NCBI GenBank assembly: GCA_051453625.1
Contig: JBOZIK010000001.1
Coordinates: 286,277,011 to 286,341,010, forward strand
Length of the DNA: 64,000 bases
Direction of reading: 5' to 3'
Source of the DNA: Welwitschia mirabilis
Lineage: Eukaryota; Gnetophyta; Gnetopsida; Welwitschiales
Part shown: positions 12,076-23,032 of the stretch, in pieces
Numbering within the stretch: position 1 is the stretch's first letter
How the letters are laid out: each line of letters opens with the position of its first letter
Translations under genes and position numbers: made by a program
Notes under the pieces: generated by a model
Seen by the model: the letters and a program-made list of their open reading frames with translations, nothing else
What the model was told of the DNA's origin: nothing
Database searches by the model: none

Positions 12076-13105
12076 ATGGCTTGTCGTTGTCAACCCAGTT
12101 ATGAGGCCAATTAAATTGTACCACCTAATCAACATTAAGATACTTAAGGAATAATTAGCAACATAATGATAGAAATTAACCTTCTATCGCTCTTAATCTA
12201 GAAGCATTAATGGATGCATTCATGCAACTTTTATCACAAATAATAAATCAAAGTTCAAACCCACAAAGAAACAGTGATACTAATCAACCTAATAAGAAAA
12301 TGAATATGAGGAAGTTAATTTAAAAATTCATTAAGTTAAATCTATCAAAGTCTATAAGAGATTCAAATCCATTAAAAGTAAGAGCATTGACAAGTAATGT
12401 TGAAAAGGTTATAGATACTTTAGAATTTGATGAGTATGAAAAGGATTTTTTAACTATTTACATGTTACAGAAAGAAGCTAACTTATGGTGAAAAACATAT
12501 ATGCAAAGTTAAGTGAGATGGATCTTTTATGGAAATAGTTTGAGAACATATTTAAAGAAAATTATATCACTTAGTTTTAAATTTACTAAAAGGTTATAGA
12601 ATTCTATAATCTCAGGTAACCTTATAATTAATCATAAGTTCTCATAAATGTAAATTTCTGAAATTCTTAATATATGTATTACATATGCATCTATTGACAG
12701 TTTTCTTCCTTTAATTGCTACTAAAGTATCTATGTTTCAATTTAAAACTTTGGCTGAGGCTATAGAGAAATACAAAATAATATAATAAAATTAATAAAGA
12801 TAACAATAAAATAAGAAACAAATTTCTCCTAATAATTTCAACTTTAAGAAAAATCAAGCACATATATCTTACCACAATAAAAATTATCTTACTAGTAATA
12901 ACAATAAAAATAGAAATTTCAATCAAAATAAACATGTACCATTCAAGAGGAATTGAAATGTTTCTAATCAAAATCATGTGAGCTATCAATCACAAAGATC
13001 CAATTTTAAGTAGAATCTGAGTCGTAGCCATTATCAAAGTTAGTATAATAATGGCTTTTAATGCTTTAATTATAAAGTAAACCATAGGGTTAAATAATAT
13101 TCATT
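12076..13105 (+). pseudogene. Element B gag (pseudogene)
   Basis: A plausible start is ATG at 12076 (MACRCQ). From about 12190 the frame reads NLEALMDAFMQLLSQIINQSS with one interruption, then LEFDEYEKDFLTIYMLQKEA and NLW, matching the chromovirus Gag segment ...DEQKVLLATYMLKGEAEHWW. Near 13060 a degenerate CCHC zinc knuckle remains (C-F-N-Y-K-V-N-H, one Cys lost). Gag would form the virus-like particle and the knuckle would bind the RNA. At least a dozen stops interrupt it. A minus-strand open frame at 12711-12989 is a shadow of this AT-rich region. Confidence 0.75.
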
Positions 13106-13214
13106 AGTTACTATAAGACAACCTATATAATAATCAGAAAATCCTAAAGTGTCACATACTATTCAATAGCCAATTAGATAACTTTAAGTAGTAGTAGATA
13201 ATAAAGGAGTGTAA

Positions 13215-13532
13215 TTTCAGAGCTTAGTTATAGAAGGTAAATCTTTACTTCATAATAAAGAAATAATTATTTTATTTGATTGTGGAGTAACTCATTATTT
13301 TATATTCCCTAGAATTATTCTAAGAGAAAAATTATGTTGTACTCTAATTAAGAGATGCATAGAGCATGCAAATGGGTCTATATCTAAGGTTAATCATCAG
13401 GTCCAAAATTGTAATTTATCTATAAGTGGGAGAGATTTTCAGATTAAACCAATTATTATCAACCTAGAAAAATATGATGTTGTGTTGGGCATGAATTGGT
13501 TGATGCAAAATAAGGCTGTTATAAATTGTGAG
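13215..13532 (+). pseudogene. Element B aspartic protease, copy 1
   Basis: Reads almost without interruption: EIIILFDCGVTHYF (family VLVDSGATHSFI; the catalytic DSG triad is DCG here), then REKLCC, HANGSISKVNHQV, ISGRDF and finally KYDVVLGMNWLMQNKAVINCE, matching DVILGMDWL at the flap/C-terminal part. It ends at a 163-base gap. This is the best preserved open frame of the element. Confidence 0.85.
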
Positions 13533-13695
13533 NNNNNNNNNNNNNNNNNNNNNNNNNNNNNNNNNNNNNNNNNNNNNNNNNNNNNNNNNNNNNNNNNNNN
13601 NNNNNNNNNNNNNNNNNNNNNNNNNNNNNNNNNNNNNNNNNNNNNNNNNNNNNNNNNNNNNNNNNNNNNNNNNNNNNNNNNNNNNNNNNNNNNNN
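13533..13695. other. Assembly gap (163 N)
   Basis: Run of N between the two protease copies. Long open frames that cross it on both strands are artefacts of unknown codons. Confidence 0.99.
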
Positions 13696-13719
13696 GTTCA
13701 TTCATAAAATATGAAGCCT

Positions 13720-14015
13720 TACTTAATAATACAAAAAATAATTATTTTATTTGATTATGGAGTAACTCATTCTTTTCTATCCCTTAGATATATACTAAGA
13801 GAAAAATTATGTTGTACTCCAATTGAAGGATGCATAGAACTTGAAAATGGATACATAACTAAGGTTAATTAGTGGTTTAAAATTATACTTTATTTATAAG
13901 TAGGGGAGATTTTCCAATTCAACTAGATCTTATTAATCTAAAAAAATATGATATTTTTTAAGGCATAAATTGGTTGATGCATAATAAGATAGTTATAAAC
14001 TATGAGAAGTGTCAA
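13720..14015 (+). pseudogene. Element B aspartic protease, copy 2 (duplicated domain)
   Basis: Repeats copy 1 in the same order: IIILFDYGVTHSF, REKLCCTPIEGCIE, LENGYITKVN, then a stop-ridden version of the flap region and an IGRDF/LGMNWL-like end at about 13900-13985. Aligned by eye it is roughly four fifths identical to copy 1, so it is not an exact assembly echo. One gypsy element should have a single protease, so this is either a tandem duplication or a junction between two related elements. The downstream frame continues normally into RT. Confidence 0.8.
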
Positions 14016-14249
14016 GTAGAGATGACAAATCATGGTCAAATGATAATCTTTCTAGATCAATTGAAATAAACTACGGATAAATTGATTAAAGTTAAGCATA
14101 TAAAGAGGGAAATTAAGAAGGTATTAGTATTTTATATGCTTTATCTAAAATCAACTAACATAAAGGATGAAGAAACTTTAATAGGGTATAGGTCAATAAT
14201 CTAAGATTATCTTAACATATTTACAAGAGAGTTCTTAGGAATGTTACGT

Positions 14250-15540
14250 ATTTAAGAAGTTGAGTTTGCTATTGATTTGATTTCAAAAACTCAACCTATT
14301 TAAAAGGCAACATATTGAATGTATCCTTAAAAAATGTGAAAATTAAATATTCATTATAAATAATTTCTAGAAAAAGGTTATATTCATTCTATTATATTAC
14401 TATGAGATGAACTAGTATTATTTGTAAAGAAAAAGGATGGAATACTTAGGTCATTCATTAATTACAAATAGTTAAATAAAGTTATAATTAAAAAGAATTA
14501 TTCATTACAAAGAGTAGATGATCTCTTTGACCAAGTTAAGAAGGCTAACGTATTTTCCAAAGTTGATTTAAAATTTGAATATTATTAAGTTTAAATTAAG
14601 AAAAAAGATATTCATAAAATAGCTTTTAAAACTTACTAGGGGCATTATGAGTTCAATGTCATTCTTTTTGGTTTAACTAATGCCTCTACAATATTTATAA
14701 GACTTATGAATTACATCTTCTAGCATATCTTGATTCCTTTATAATTATGTTTATTGATAATATTCTCATTTATTCTAAGTCGTATGAGGAACATAAGAAA
14801 CACTTGAAAATAATCTTGCATACTTTATGAAATTATTGACTTTATGTTATCACAAAAAATGTTCTTTCTATAATGAATCCATTTATTTTTTGGATCATGT
14901 AGTATCTAGGGGTGGTATTTTAGATAATCCAGATAAAGTTAATGCAATTATAAAATGGCCAGTATTTACAACTGTTGCTAAAGTTAGAAGCTTCCTTGTT
15001 CTTTTTAAGTACTATTGTTGATTCATCTTTAACTTCTTTAAGATAGCTTCTTCCCTAATGAGTCTTTAAAAAAAAAACTTTTAGTGAATTAAAAAAATGG
15101 AAACAGTCCTTTGATTATCTTACAAAGTATCTAACTAGTACTCTAGTCTTACTAATATTCAATGATTTTAAGACATTTTTAATTTATCCTTATGTATCAA
15201 GAGAAGGTCTTAGAGCTATTTTTAAACAATATAAATGAGTAATAGCTTATGAATTAAGGCAACTTAATATATATATGAGAAACTATCCTATTTATAATCT
15301 TGAATTAGCTATAATAATATTTGCTTTAAAGTTATGAAAGCATCATCTCTATGATGTTAAGTTGCAAGATTGAACTAATCATTAGAGTTTAAAATACATT
15401 TTTACTTAATCAAACTTGAATGTAAAGTAAAGAAGATGGATAAAATTTTTGTATGATTTTAATCTTAAAATTTTATACCGTGAGGGAAAATGAAATAACA
15501 TTGTAGATGCTCTTATAAATATGACTATCTTATAACAATC
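14250..15540 (+). pseudogene. Element B reverse transcriptase and RNase H (pseudogene)
   Basis: RT: EVEFAIDLISKTQPI (14252), LFVKKKDGILRSFINYK (14425), [49 protein letters not shown], and FIDNILIYSK at about 14750, where the invariant FIDD has lost its second catalytic Asp. A 64-codon open stretch (14827-15021) reads FLDHVVSRGGIL and VRSFLVLFKYYC, the thumb/connection. RNase H follows (15150-15535): VIAYELRQLN, RNYPIYNLELA, SLKYIFT, YREGK, VDALINM, where the DALS motif is changed. These domains copy element RNA to DNA. At least ten stops and several frameshifts make it dead. Confidence 0.88.
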
Positions 15541-15699
15541 ATGGAAATTTAAAGTCAGGTATTTACTATTATTATAGAGGGTTAAAAAAGATTAAAATTA
15601 TCAAAAATTAAAGGATTAGTTAGAAAAATTAATAGATTTAGGAGACGATAATATTAATTTAAAAGGTATTATTAAATTTAAGGGAAGATTTTCGATTTC

Positions 15700-16990
15700 T
15701 AATGTAGATGAGATTGGACAAAATCAAATGCTTAAATTTCATAATGCTCTAATATGAGGTCATCCTAGAGGAATAGAAATGCATCAAAATATGAAGCAAA
15801 AAATTTTAGCAGCTAGTAACGAAAAAAAATATAGTATAATTTCCATTAATGTATCCAAATTATTAATAAGTTAAAGTAAAACATAGGAATGTAGTATGAG
15901 TACTCTATCCTCATAATGTTCCTAAATATAAATGAGATGTCATTTGCATGGATTTTATATTGGAGGTTCTAAAAACTCCAAGAGGTAAGGACTCGATCAT
16001 GGTTAAAACTGATAAGTAACTAAGTTAGCATAGTTTACTCTATTAAAGTCTACTTATAGTGCTAAGGAAATAGCTAAAGTATACATCTAGAATGTTATTC
16101 ATTTGCATGATATCCTCTTAGTAATTATTTCGGATAAAGATTTAAAAATTACCTCTAAATTTTGATAATAACTACAATTGGATTTAGAAAACAAGCTAAA
16201 TATGAGCACATCATTTTGTTCTCAAATAGATGGTTAAAAAAAAAGAATCAATCAAGTCCTAGAAGATCTTATTACAGCATGTGTTCTTAATAAGCCTAAT
16301 AGTTGGAAAGAATACCTACTATTAATGTAATTTGCATATAATAATAGTTATCAAAGTTCTATTCAAATGGCTCCATTTGAAGCTTTATATGAAAGGAAAT
16401 TTGAAGCATCCACTACATGGATGGAACATGAGAAAATATTGATGATAGAACTAGAAATATTACAAGAAATGGAAAATAAGATAAACACCATTATGAATAA
16501 ACTAAAGGAAGTAGAAGATAGGAAAAAGATGCACGCATATTACCAAAGAGGAGACCTTGAATTCCAAGTAAATAATCATTTCTTTCTTAAGGTGTCAACA
16601 ATAAAATTAATTATGTAAGGTATTAAGAAATTAAAATTATCCCCTAGATTTATTAAATAATTTTAAATATTAGAACATGTTAGACCTGTTGCATATAAAC
16701 TTACTCTATCTTCCCAATTATTACACATGCATACTTTTTTTCATGTGAATATGCTAATTAAGTATATTGTTGATCCTTCTCATGTGTTAAATTGATCTCA
16801 TATTTAGATGGAAGCTGATTGCTTTACTAAAAGGAAGCTAAAAGCAGTGGTGGACTCACTAACTATTACTTTTTAAAATAAGGATATCCATCAAGTAAAG
16901 ATAAAATAGAGTAATCATAGTCCTAATGAGGCTACTTAAAAGCTAGAATAATTAATGAAAAATCAATATCGAATTCTTATTAAATCCATA
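15700..16990 (+). pseudogene. Element B integrase with C-terminal chromodomain (pseudogene)
   Basis: Core: DVICMDFILEVLKTPRGKDSI (15938 on; one catalytic Asp), VIISDKD at 16120 (second Asp), a QIDG remnant at 16220, and NNSYQSSIQMAPFEALYERK at 16340-16399. An open stretch 16367-16618 continues with KMHAYYQRGDLEFQVNNHFFLKVS, the GPY/F-type C-terminal region, then VAYKLTL and FHVNMLIKY. At 16878-16988 comes a chromodomain: KDIHQVKIK, SNHSPNEAT, KLE, NQYRILIKS. Chromodomains tether chromovirus integration to marked chromatin. Broken by frameshifts near 16000-16330. Confidence 0.87.
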
Positions 16991-17051
16991 ATATGTAATC
17001 TGATACTCTCGAATCATTGTGTACTTTAATTCCAAGAAGTGAATTCTTTTT

Positions 17052-17064
17052 AAGTGGAGTAGAA
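17052..17064 (+). other. Element B polypurine tract
   Basis: AAGTGGAGTAGAA immediately precedes the 3' LTR start TATTATATTCC. It is almost entirely purine, as needed to prime plus-strand DNA synthesis. Confidence 0.7.
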
Positions 17065-17218
17065 TATTATATTCCATATTTTATAATATTTAATTAGTAA
17101 ATATAATAACATGATTATAAGAATCTCTAAATTATGTAATACATTTTCATATAAAATTTTAATGAAAATTTTTTTTTTCTTTAATGAGAATCAATACGTA
17201 GCCTTACAATTAATAATG

Positions 17219-17931
17219 TAGGTGGCGCATGAAAGTAACTCGTACACATAATGCTTCATAGAATCTATTCCTGACATCCTCTAGTAGGAGCAACATATGG
17301 GTAATCATGTGGCATTTATAATACCTTTTCACCTTATAATAGTTGACTATGGTTACATGCTGGTCTGCAAGTGGATACATAGCGGCACCTTCTGCTCCAC
17401 CTATGTAGTTGTTGTTGGTTGCACAGTGAACAACAGATGATCCAACGGAGTTATCCTATCATTATGGATGGGTTTACGGTCAGTTCCCTTGGGTGTGATT
17501 AGTCCCTCGTATAAGGGATTCGTGAACCACACGCAGTTACCTAGGGAACAAGTATGTGGGGGGAAGACAGATCTTGGATTATACTTAAAAGTTGTGGGAG
17601 AGGAAGATAGATCTTGGATTATACTTAAAAGCTCAAGGCGTAATAACTAGTTTGATGCTGCTAGATAAGTTATGAATCGTATACTAATAGATCTGGCTAC
17701 AGGACCCCGTACCACCCATACATATATGCCTATGCCCACCAGGGCTTAGGGGGTTGCATACGTAGTTATTATTATAGTTTAACAAGAAATGGAATATGCA
17801 CAAGTCTGGTAGGCTATGGACATAGAAGTGACAATTATTGCGGTGAGTTCCCTACTAGGGGCTAGCGAGGCCCATCATGTTACTCCCGCTACTGGTATAG
17901 TCTTACGTGTAACTCCTCGGTTGTTAAATTT
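17219..17931. mobile_element. Foreign GC-richer insertion in the element B 3' LTR, family unknown
   Basis: The LTR match stops after TTACAATTAATAATGTA and resumes at TTAAATTTCTTATGTC. About 713 bp between them has no counterpart in the 5' LTR, is visibly GC-richer than its surroundings and still contains CpG-bearing words such as GGTGGCGCATG, ACGGAG and CTCGG. I see no terminal inverted repeats, no poly-A and no convincing target duplication. A 60-codon open frame (17468-17650) has no recognised match and overlaps a tandem repeat. It could be a solo LTR, a Helitron-like fragment or filler DNA. Confidence 0.6.
17562..17630 (+). repeat. 40-bp tandem duplication inside the insertion
   Basis: GGAAGACAGATCTTGGATTA at 17562 recurs as GGAAGATAGATCTTGGATTA at 17602, each followed by TACTTAAAA. 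There is one C/T difference in 29 aligned bases, so this duplication is young compared with the decayed LTR around it. Confidence 0.85.
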
Positions 17932-18735
17932 CTTATGTCAAAGATACGTTTTAAATTATTAAGTACTCATAAAATTACTTAATTAATTAATATTAATTTT
18001 AGATAATTTTATTATTATAAATAATAATAATTTTAATAATTTTAATACTAAATAAACTTGTTTATGATTAGATAAGTCATTTACATGGTTAAATGATTAA
18101 ATCTAAAAATTCATGTAAAGGTGTGAAATAATAATTAAATGTCTAAAAAATAGCATGTGATATCTTTATTTTAATCATTTATCAATGTGCTTTATTTAAA
18201 TCTAAAATTAAAGAAAAACTAGATTTACTTAGTGAAAGTGAAAGAATAATAAGTAAGTAAAAAAGTAAAAGTACTATGTTCAAATAAAAAGTAATAGAGT
18301 ACTATGCTAAACTATGATAATTTCTTACATTCAACTATGACATTTTATTACATTCAATTATGAAATTTTTATATTTTTAGTTATGAAAATTTTCTTATAT
18401 TTAATTATGACATTTACTTTTTATGATTTATGTTCTTGATGTGATGGATCATGAAGAGTGTAAATACAAGGAGATGCACTCTTATCCATAAATCAAAAAT
18501 GATAACTGAGTAGAATTTATTTTATCGTGACTTTTATTTTTATTGATATTTGTAAAAGTACTTTATGGATAAAATGTTATTTTTATTATTATGTTACATG
18601 AAAATTTTAAAATGGTGCATTTGTTTTTACAATGCATTTTAAATATGTTTTGGATTGATTATGAATCTATGAAGGATTAAGAAGGAATTATCATGAGAAA
18701 ATGATGTATGTAATTAGTCTCACTAATTAAAGTAA

Positions 18736-19393
18736 NNNNNNNNNNNNNNNNNNNNNNNNNNNNNNNNNNNNNNNNNNNNNNNNNNNNNNNNNNNNNNNNN
18801 NNNNNNNNNNNNNNNNNNNNNNNNNNNNNNNNNNNNNNNNNNNNNNNNNNNNNNNNNNNNNNNNNNNNNNNNNNNNNNNNNNNNNNNNNNNNNNNNNNNN
18901 NNNNNNNNNNNNNNNNNNNNNNNNNNNNNNNNNNNNNNNNNNNNNNNNNNNNNNNNNNNNNNNNNNNNNNNNNNNNNNNNNNNNNNNNNNNNNNNNNNNN
19001 NNNNNNNNNNNNNNNNNNNNNNNNNNNNNNNNNNNNNNNNNNNNNNNNNNNNNNNNNNNNNNNNNNNNNNNNNNNNNNNNNNNNNNNNNNNNNNNNNNNN
19101 NNNNNNNNNNNNNNNNNNNNNNNNNNNNNNNNNNNNNNNNNNNNNNNNNNNNNNNNNNNNNNNNNNNNNNNNNNNNNNNNNNNNNNNNNNNNNNNNNNNN
19201 NNNNNNNNNNNNNNNNNNNNNNNNNNNNNNNNNNNNNNNNNNNNNNNNNNNNNNNNNNNNNNNNNNNNNNNNNNNNNNNNNNNNNNNNNNNNNNNNNNNN
19301 NNNNNNNNNNNNNNNNNNNNNNNNNNNNNNNNNNNNNNNNNNNNNNNNNNNNNNNNNNNNNNNNNNNNNNNNNNNNNNNNNNNNNNNNNNNNN
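18736..19393. other. Assembly gap (658 N) in the element B 3' LTR
   Basis: N run. Apparent open frames through it are meaningless. Confidence 0.99.
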
Positions 19394-19613
19394 AAAAGAG
19401 ATTTCTTTACCTTATGTGAAAAATGATGTAGGTAGTTTTTATTCAATTATATCAAGAATCTTTAGTACATCATTTACCTATCATATCACTTTTACACAAC
19501 CCCATCTAACTTGTTAATTGATCAATCTTATCAACTAAAAGAGATTTCTTTACCTTATGTGAAAAATGATGTAGGTAGTTTTTATTCAATTATATCAAGA
19601 ATCTTTAGTACAT
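19394..19613 (+). repeat. 143-bp duplication between two gaps
   Basis: The stretch beginning AAAAGAGATTTCTTTACC at 19394 recurs at 19537 with no difference I can see over about 77 bp, and is followed by an N run. The repeat unit includes CATTTACCTATCATATCAC and corresponds to a single-copy part of the 5' LTR (about 8190-8340). It is either a short tandem array the assembler could not span or overlapping contig ends left unmerged. Confidence 0.8.
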
Positions 19614-20581
19614 NNNNNNNNNNNNNNNNNNNNNNNNNNNNNNNNNNNNNNNNNNNNNNNNNNNNNNNNNNNNNNNNNNNNNNNNNNNNNNNNNNNNNNN
19701 NNNNNNNNNNNNNNNNNNNNNNNNNNNNNNNNNNNNNNNNNNNNNNNNNNNNNNNNNNNNNNNNNNNNNNNNNNNNNNNNNNNNNNNNNNNNNNNNNNNN
19801 NNNNNNNNNNNNNNNNNNNNNNNNNNNNNNNNNNNNNNNNNNNNNNNNNNNNNNNNNNNNNNNNNNNNNNNNNNNNNNNNNNNNNNNNNNNNNNNNNNNN
19901 NNNNNNNNNNNNNNNNNNNNNNNNNNNNNNNNNNNNNNNNNNNNNNNNNNNNNNNNNNNNNNNNNNNNNNNNNNNNNNNNNNNNNNNNNNNNNNNNNNNN
20001 NNNNNNNNNNNNNNNNNNNNNNNNNNNNNNNNNNNNNNNNNNNNNNNNNNNNNNNNNNNNNNNNNNNNNNNNNNNNNNNNNNNNNNNNNNNNNNNNNNNN
20101 NNNNNNNNNNNNNNNNNNNNNNNNNNNNNNNNNNNNNNNNNNNNNNNNNNNNNNNNNNNNNNNNNNNNNNNNNNNNNNNNNNNNNNNNNNNNNNNNNNNN
20201 NNNNNNNNNNNNNNNNNNNNNNNNNNNNNNNNNNNNNNNNNNNNNNNNNNNNNNNNNNNNNNNNNNNNNNNNNNNNNNNNNNNNNNNNNNNNNNNNNNNN
20301 NNNNNNNNNNNNNNNNNNNNNNNNNNNNNNNNNNNNNNNNNNNNNNNNNNNNNNNNNNNNNNNNNNNNNNNNNNNNNNNNNNNNNNNNNNNNNNNNNNNN
20401 NNNNNNNNNNNNNNNNNNNNNNNNNNNNNNNNNNNNNNNNNNNNNNNNNNNNNNNNNNNNNNNNNNNNNNNNNNNNNNNNNNNNNNNNNNNNNNNNNNNN
20501 NNNNNNNNNNNNNNNNNNNNNNNNNNNNNNNNNNNNNNNNNNNNNNNNNNNNNNNNNNNNNNNNNNNNNNNNNNNNNNNNN
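19614..20581. other. Assembly gap (968 N) in the element B 3' LTR
   Basis: N run. The 5' LTR has only about 250 bp between the corresponding flanks (about 8340 and 8590), so the gap length is probably an overestimate or hides an insertion. Confidence 0.99.
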
Positions 20582-23032
20582 CTTTAAGAATGATCAATAT
20601 TTTTTACTTTAAGTAGGTTCTTCAATCATAATAATTTTAGCCCTTTCTCTTATATTAGAGCTATTCATATGATTATAGTATCACTATAGTACTTTTATTT
20701 TTCCTCCTATTGGCTGATACTAAGATAAAAGAGAGATTTGAGGGATATATTTACATTCTTAGTTGATGGGGATACCAATGGATATTTTCCTTTCTATTAG
20801 TGTACACTAAGATAAGGAAGAGTTAAGAGACCTCTTGACATGCTTAGCTTGTATGTATCTAANNNNNNNNNNTGTATATTTTAATTAATTGATGAGAAGT
20901 TTTACTATAATTTTATCTACACATGTTATTTCGAATTATCATATATTTAAAATGCATTTGTATTAGATTGGAATTAGAGTTATTATTAGGGTGAATGGTT
21001 CTGATCCTTAAAATCCAATTAGTCTAGCTAATTCTCCTTAGAAAATCCTAAGGCTTATAATATTTGATACATTATTTACTATTGTAAGTTGAGTTTATAT
21101 TTCTTACAATTGTGTTTTATATAATTTGAATACTAATTTTTGTTATGAATCTGTAGCTAGTTTATTATTTTCATTTTTATAAACTAGTATGAATTCTTTT
21201 GTCCTTAGTATAGTTAAAGTTTATGTTTTTCTCAAAAGTGAAGCATAACTTAAGAAAGCCATAACTTATTCAATACTAAGTAAATATCTATGAAAATTTT
21301 TTATGTAGGTATAGAATCAACTTATGAATTTTAAAATTTTAAAATATTCATTTTTTAGAGCAAAATAATTTTTAAAAATTATTTTATAGAAATAACTCAA
21401 AAATTATATGGATAAAACAAGAAGTAAAATGTCTCAATTTTAAAATTTTATAGAATTTTCTAGGAAAACTTTAAATAGTCCAACTTGTATTTCACAAACA
21501 TATTTACTCATTTAAAAACTCCAAGTCAATTAAAATTTATCACCATTTCAATGGAAGGTATTCTAATCAAAAATTTAGGCAGTTTTTATAGTAAAGTTTG
21601 ATCCTATGAAATGTGTTTTACTAATTTAGATTTAATAAAATTAGTTTTAAAGGATATTATGATGATTCTAGTTTAAAAAAAGTAAGTGTATTATATTTTC
21701 ACACTTTTAAATAATTATTTAAAAAATTTTAGTTTGAATACCGTTTAAAAGATAAGAAAATTTGTAAATAATTTTAATAATTATAGAAAATTATTTAATG
21801 CAAGTACCAAAATATTTTAAATACCATATATCATTTATTATTAACTTAATTTTGTTTTCTTATCATTTCTCAATTAAATTTATTAATAGTTAGGTCCTTA
21901 TTCTCCATTTCAAACATAAACATTAGGGTTGTGTACTTAATAATTCTAGAGATGTGTAGCCAAATTACTTAATTTTATTAGTATTTTATTTTGATAACTT
22001 ATATATATGTATATATTAATTAATTTTTTTTGATATAGATATTTAGAATTTATAAAGGAGATTTAGAAGTTGACTCAGTCCTATGAATTAAGCATGTTTC
22101 TATACTACAGATTGGATGTATTAATGTTCCTTATTTGAAAAGAATTATTGTAATATAGAAAATTAAAGAGATGTTTTATTTCATTTATTTTCACTATTAT
22201 GCTTTGAAAATGTATTATTTTCCTAGATGTAGAATTGAAATAATGCTTATATACTCTATTTGTTTCTTTTGTATGACTGTTTTAATAAAATAAACCTAAT
22301 AATGGTTAAAATTATTTCAATGAAACCAAGATAACCTCAATAATTATTCATCTCCACACTTAAATTTCATCATTAAGGTAGGTTGTATTATAAATTTATT
22401 TATAAATTCTTCTAGAAGTGGATTTAATCACCACTCTAGTATCCTACCTATGCATGGACTTACTATGACTTAATATCTCAATGTGTTGATATTAAAGTAT
22501 TATATTACATCATTTTAAGATTCTTTAAGAAATTAATAGTTATTTGTAAGCATGAATCGACCTCGCATACCATCTATTACCTATATTGGGGTATATCAAG
22601 ATAAAGTCTAAGGCTATGAAGTTGAGCCCAACTATGTTTGCATAGTATAGTACCTAAAGTAAAGCCAACTAATGTCTAGAAGGTAACCAAATATCGAGTT
22701 GAAATGTCATTAATAGGATTTGCAACCTTCTATTATATTGATTTTATGTTATCCTAAAACTTATTCATTGTGTGTGATAAAACAAGTTAACATCCCATCA
22801 ACTTTACAAAACATATTTTTGTATAGTGAAAACAAAAGTTAGAAATAAATATCAGATAAAATTTTGTCATCATTATTATGTGAAAATAAAAAGTATCTAT
22901 AGTTAAGTATTAATTATGTTATGTAATTATTTTCTAAATAGGAATTAATTCTAGGTCCTGTCCTACATGTTAGTCAATAATGTTTTTAAAAATCTTATGC
23001 TTAATTAAGTCAATTAAGTTTAGGATGTTACA

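Larger units (their letters stand above)
7089..23032 (+). mobile_element. Element B: complete, decayed Ty3/gypsy chromovirus (Tekay/Del-like)
   Basis: Order: 5' LTR (7089-11031), initiator-Met primer site (11038), gag, protease, RT, RNase H, integrase, chromodomain, purine tract, 3' LTR (17065-23032), and a 5-bp target duplication AATAC on both sides. The integrase-last pol order, the C-terminal chromodomain and very long LTRs (about 3.9 kb) point to the Tekay/Del branch of plant chromoviruses, known for directed integration via the chromodomain. Every domain carries stops and frameshifts, and the RT active site is mutated, so B cannot move itself. It is inserted in the integrase of a Ty1/copia element. 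The lineage call rests on motifs read by eye. Confidence 0.88.
17065..23032 (+). repeat. Element B 3' LTR, gapped and disrupted
   Basis: Colinear with the 5' LTR but interrupted by a GC-richer insertion (17219-17931), gaps at 18736-19393, 19614-20581 and 20863-20872, and a 143-bp local duplication. Without insertion and Ns about 3.6 kb of LTR sequence remains, close to the 3.9 kb of the 5' copy, so the two large gaps may be oversized. It ends GTTACA and is followed by the AATAC target duplication. Differences from the 5' LTR are mostly transitions. Confidence 0.85.

Noticed and set aside
17468-17650. 60-codon frame in the GC-richer insertion
   Set aside because: It spans a 40-bp tandem repeat, and length and composition give no evidence of coding.
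18727-20597. Very long open frames on both strands (239-358 codons)
   Set aside because: They consist almost wholly of unknown codons through N runs. The same applies to frames at 13439-13754, 47658-48273, 59701-60447 and 62967-63356.
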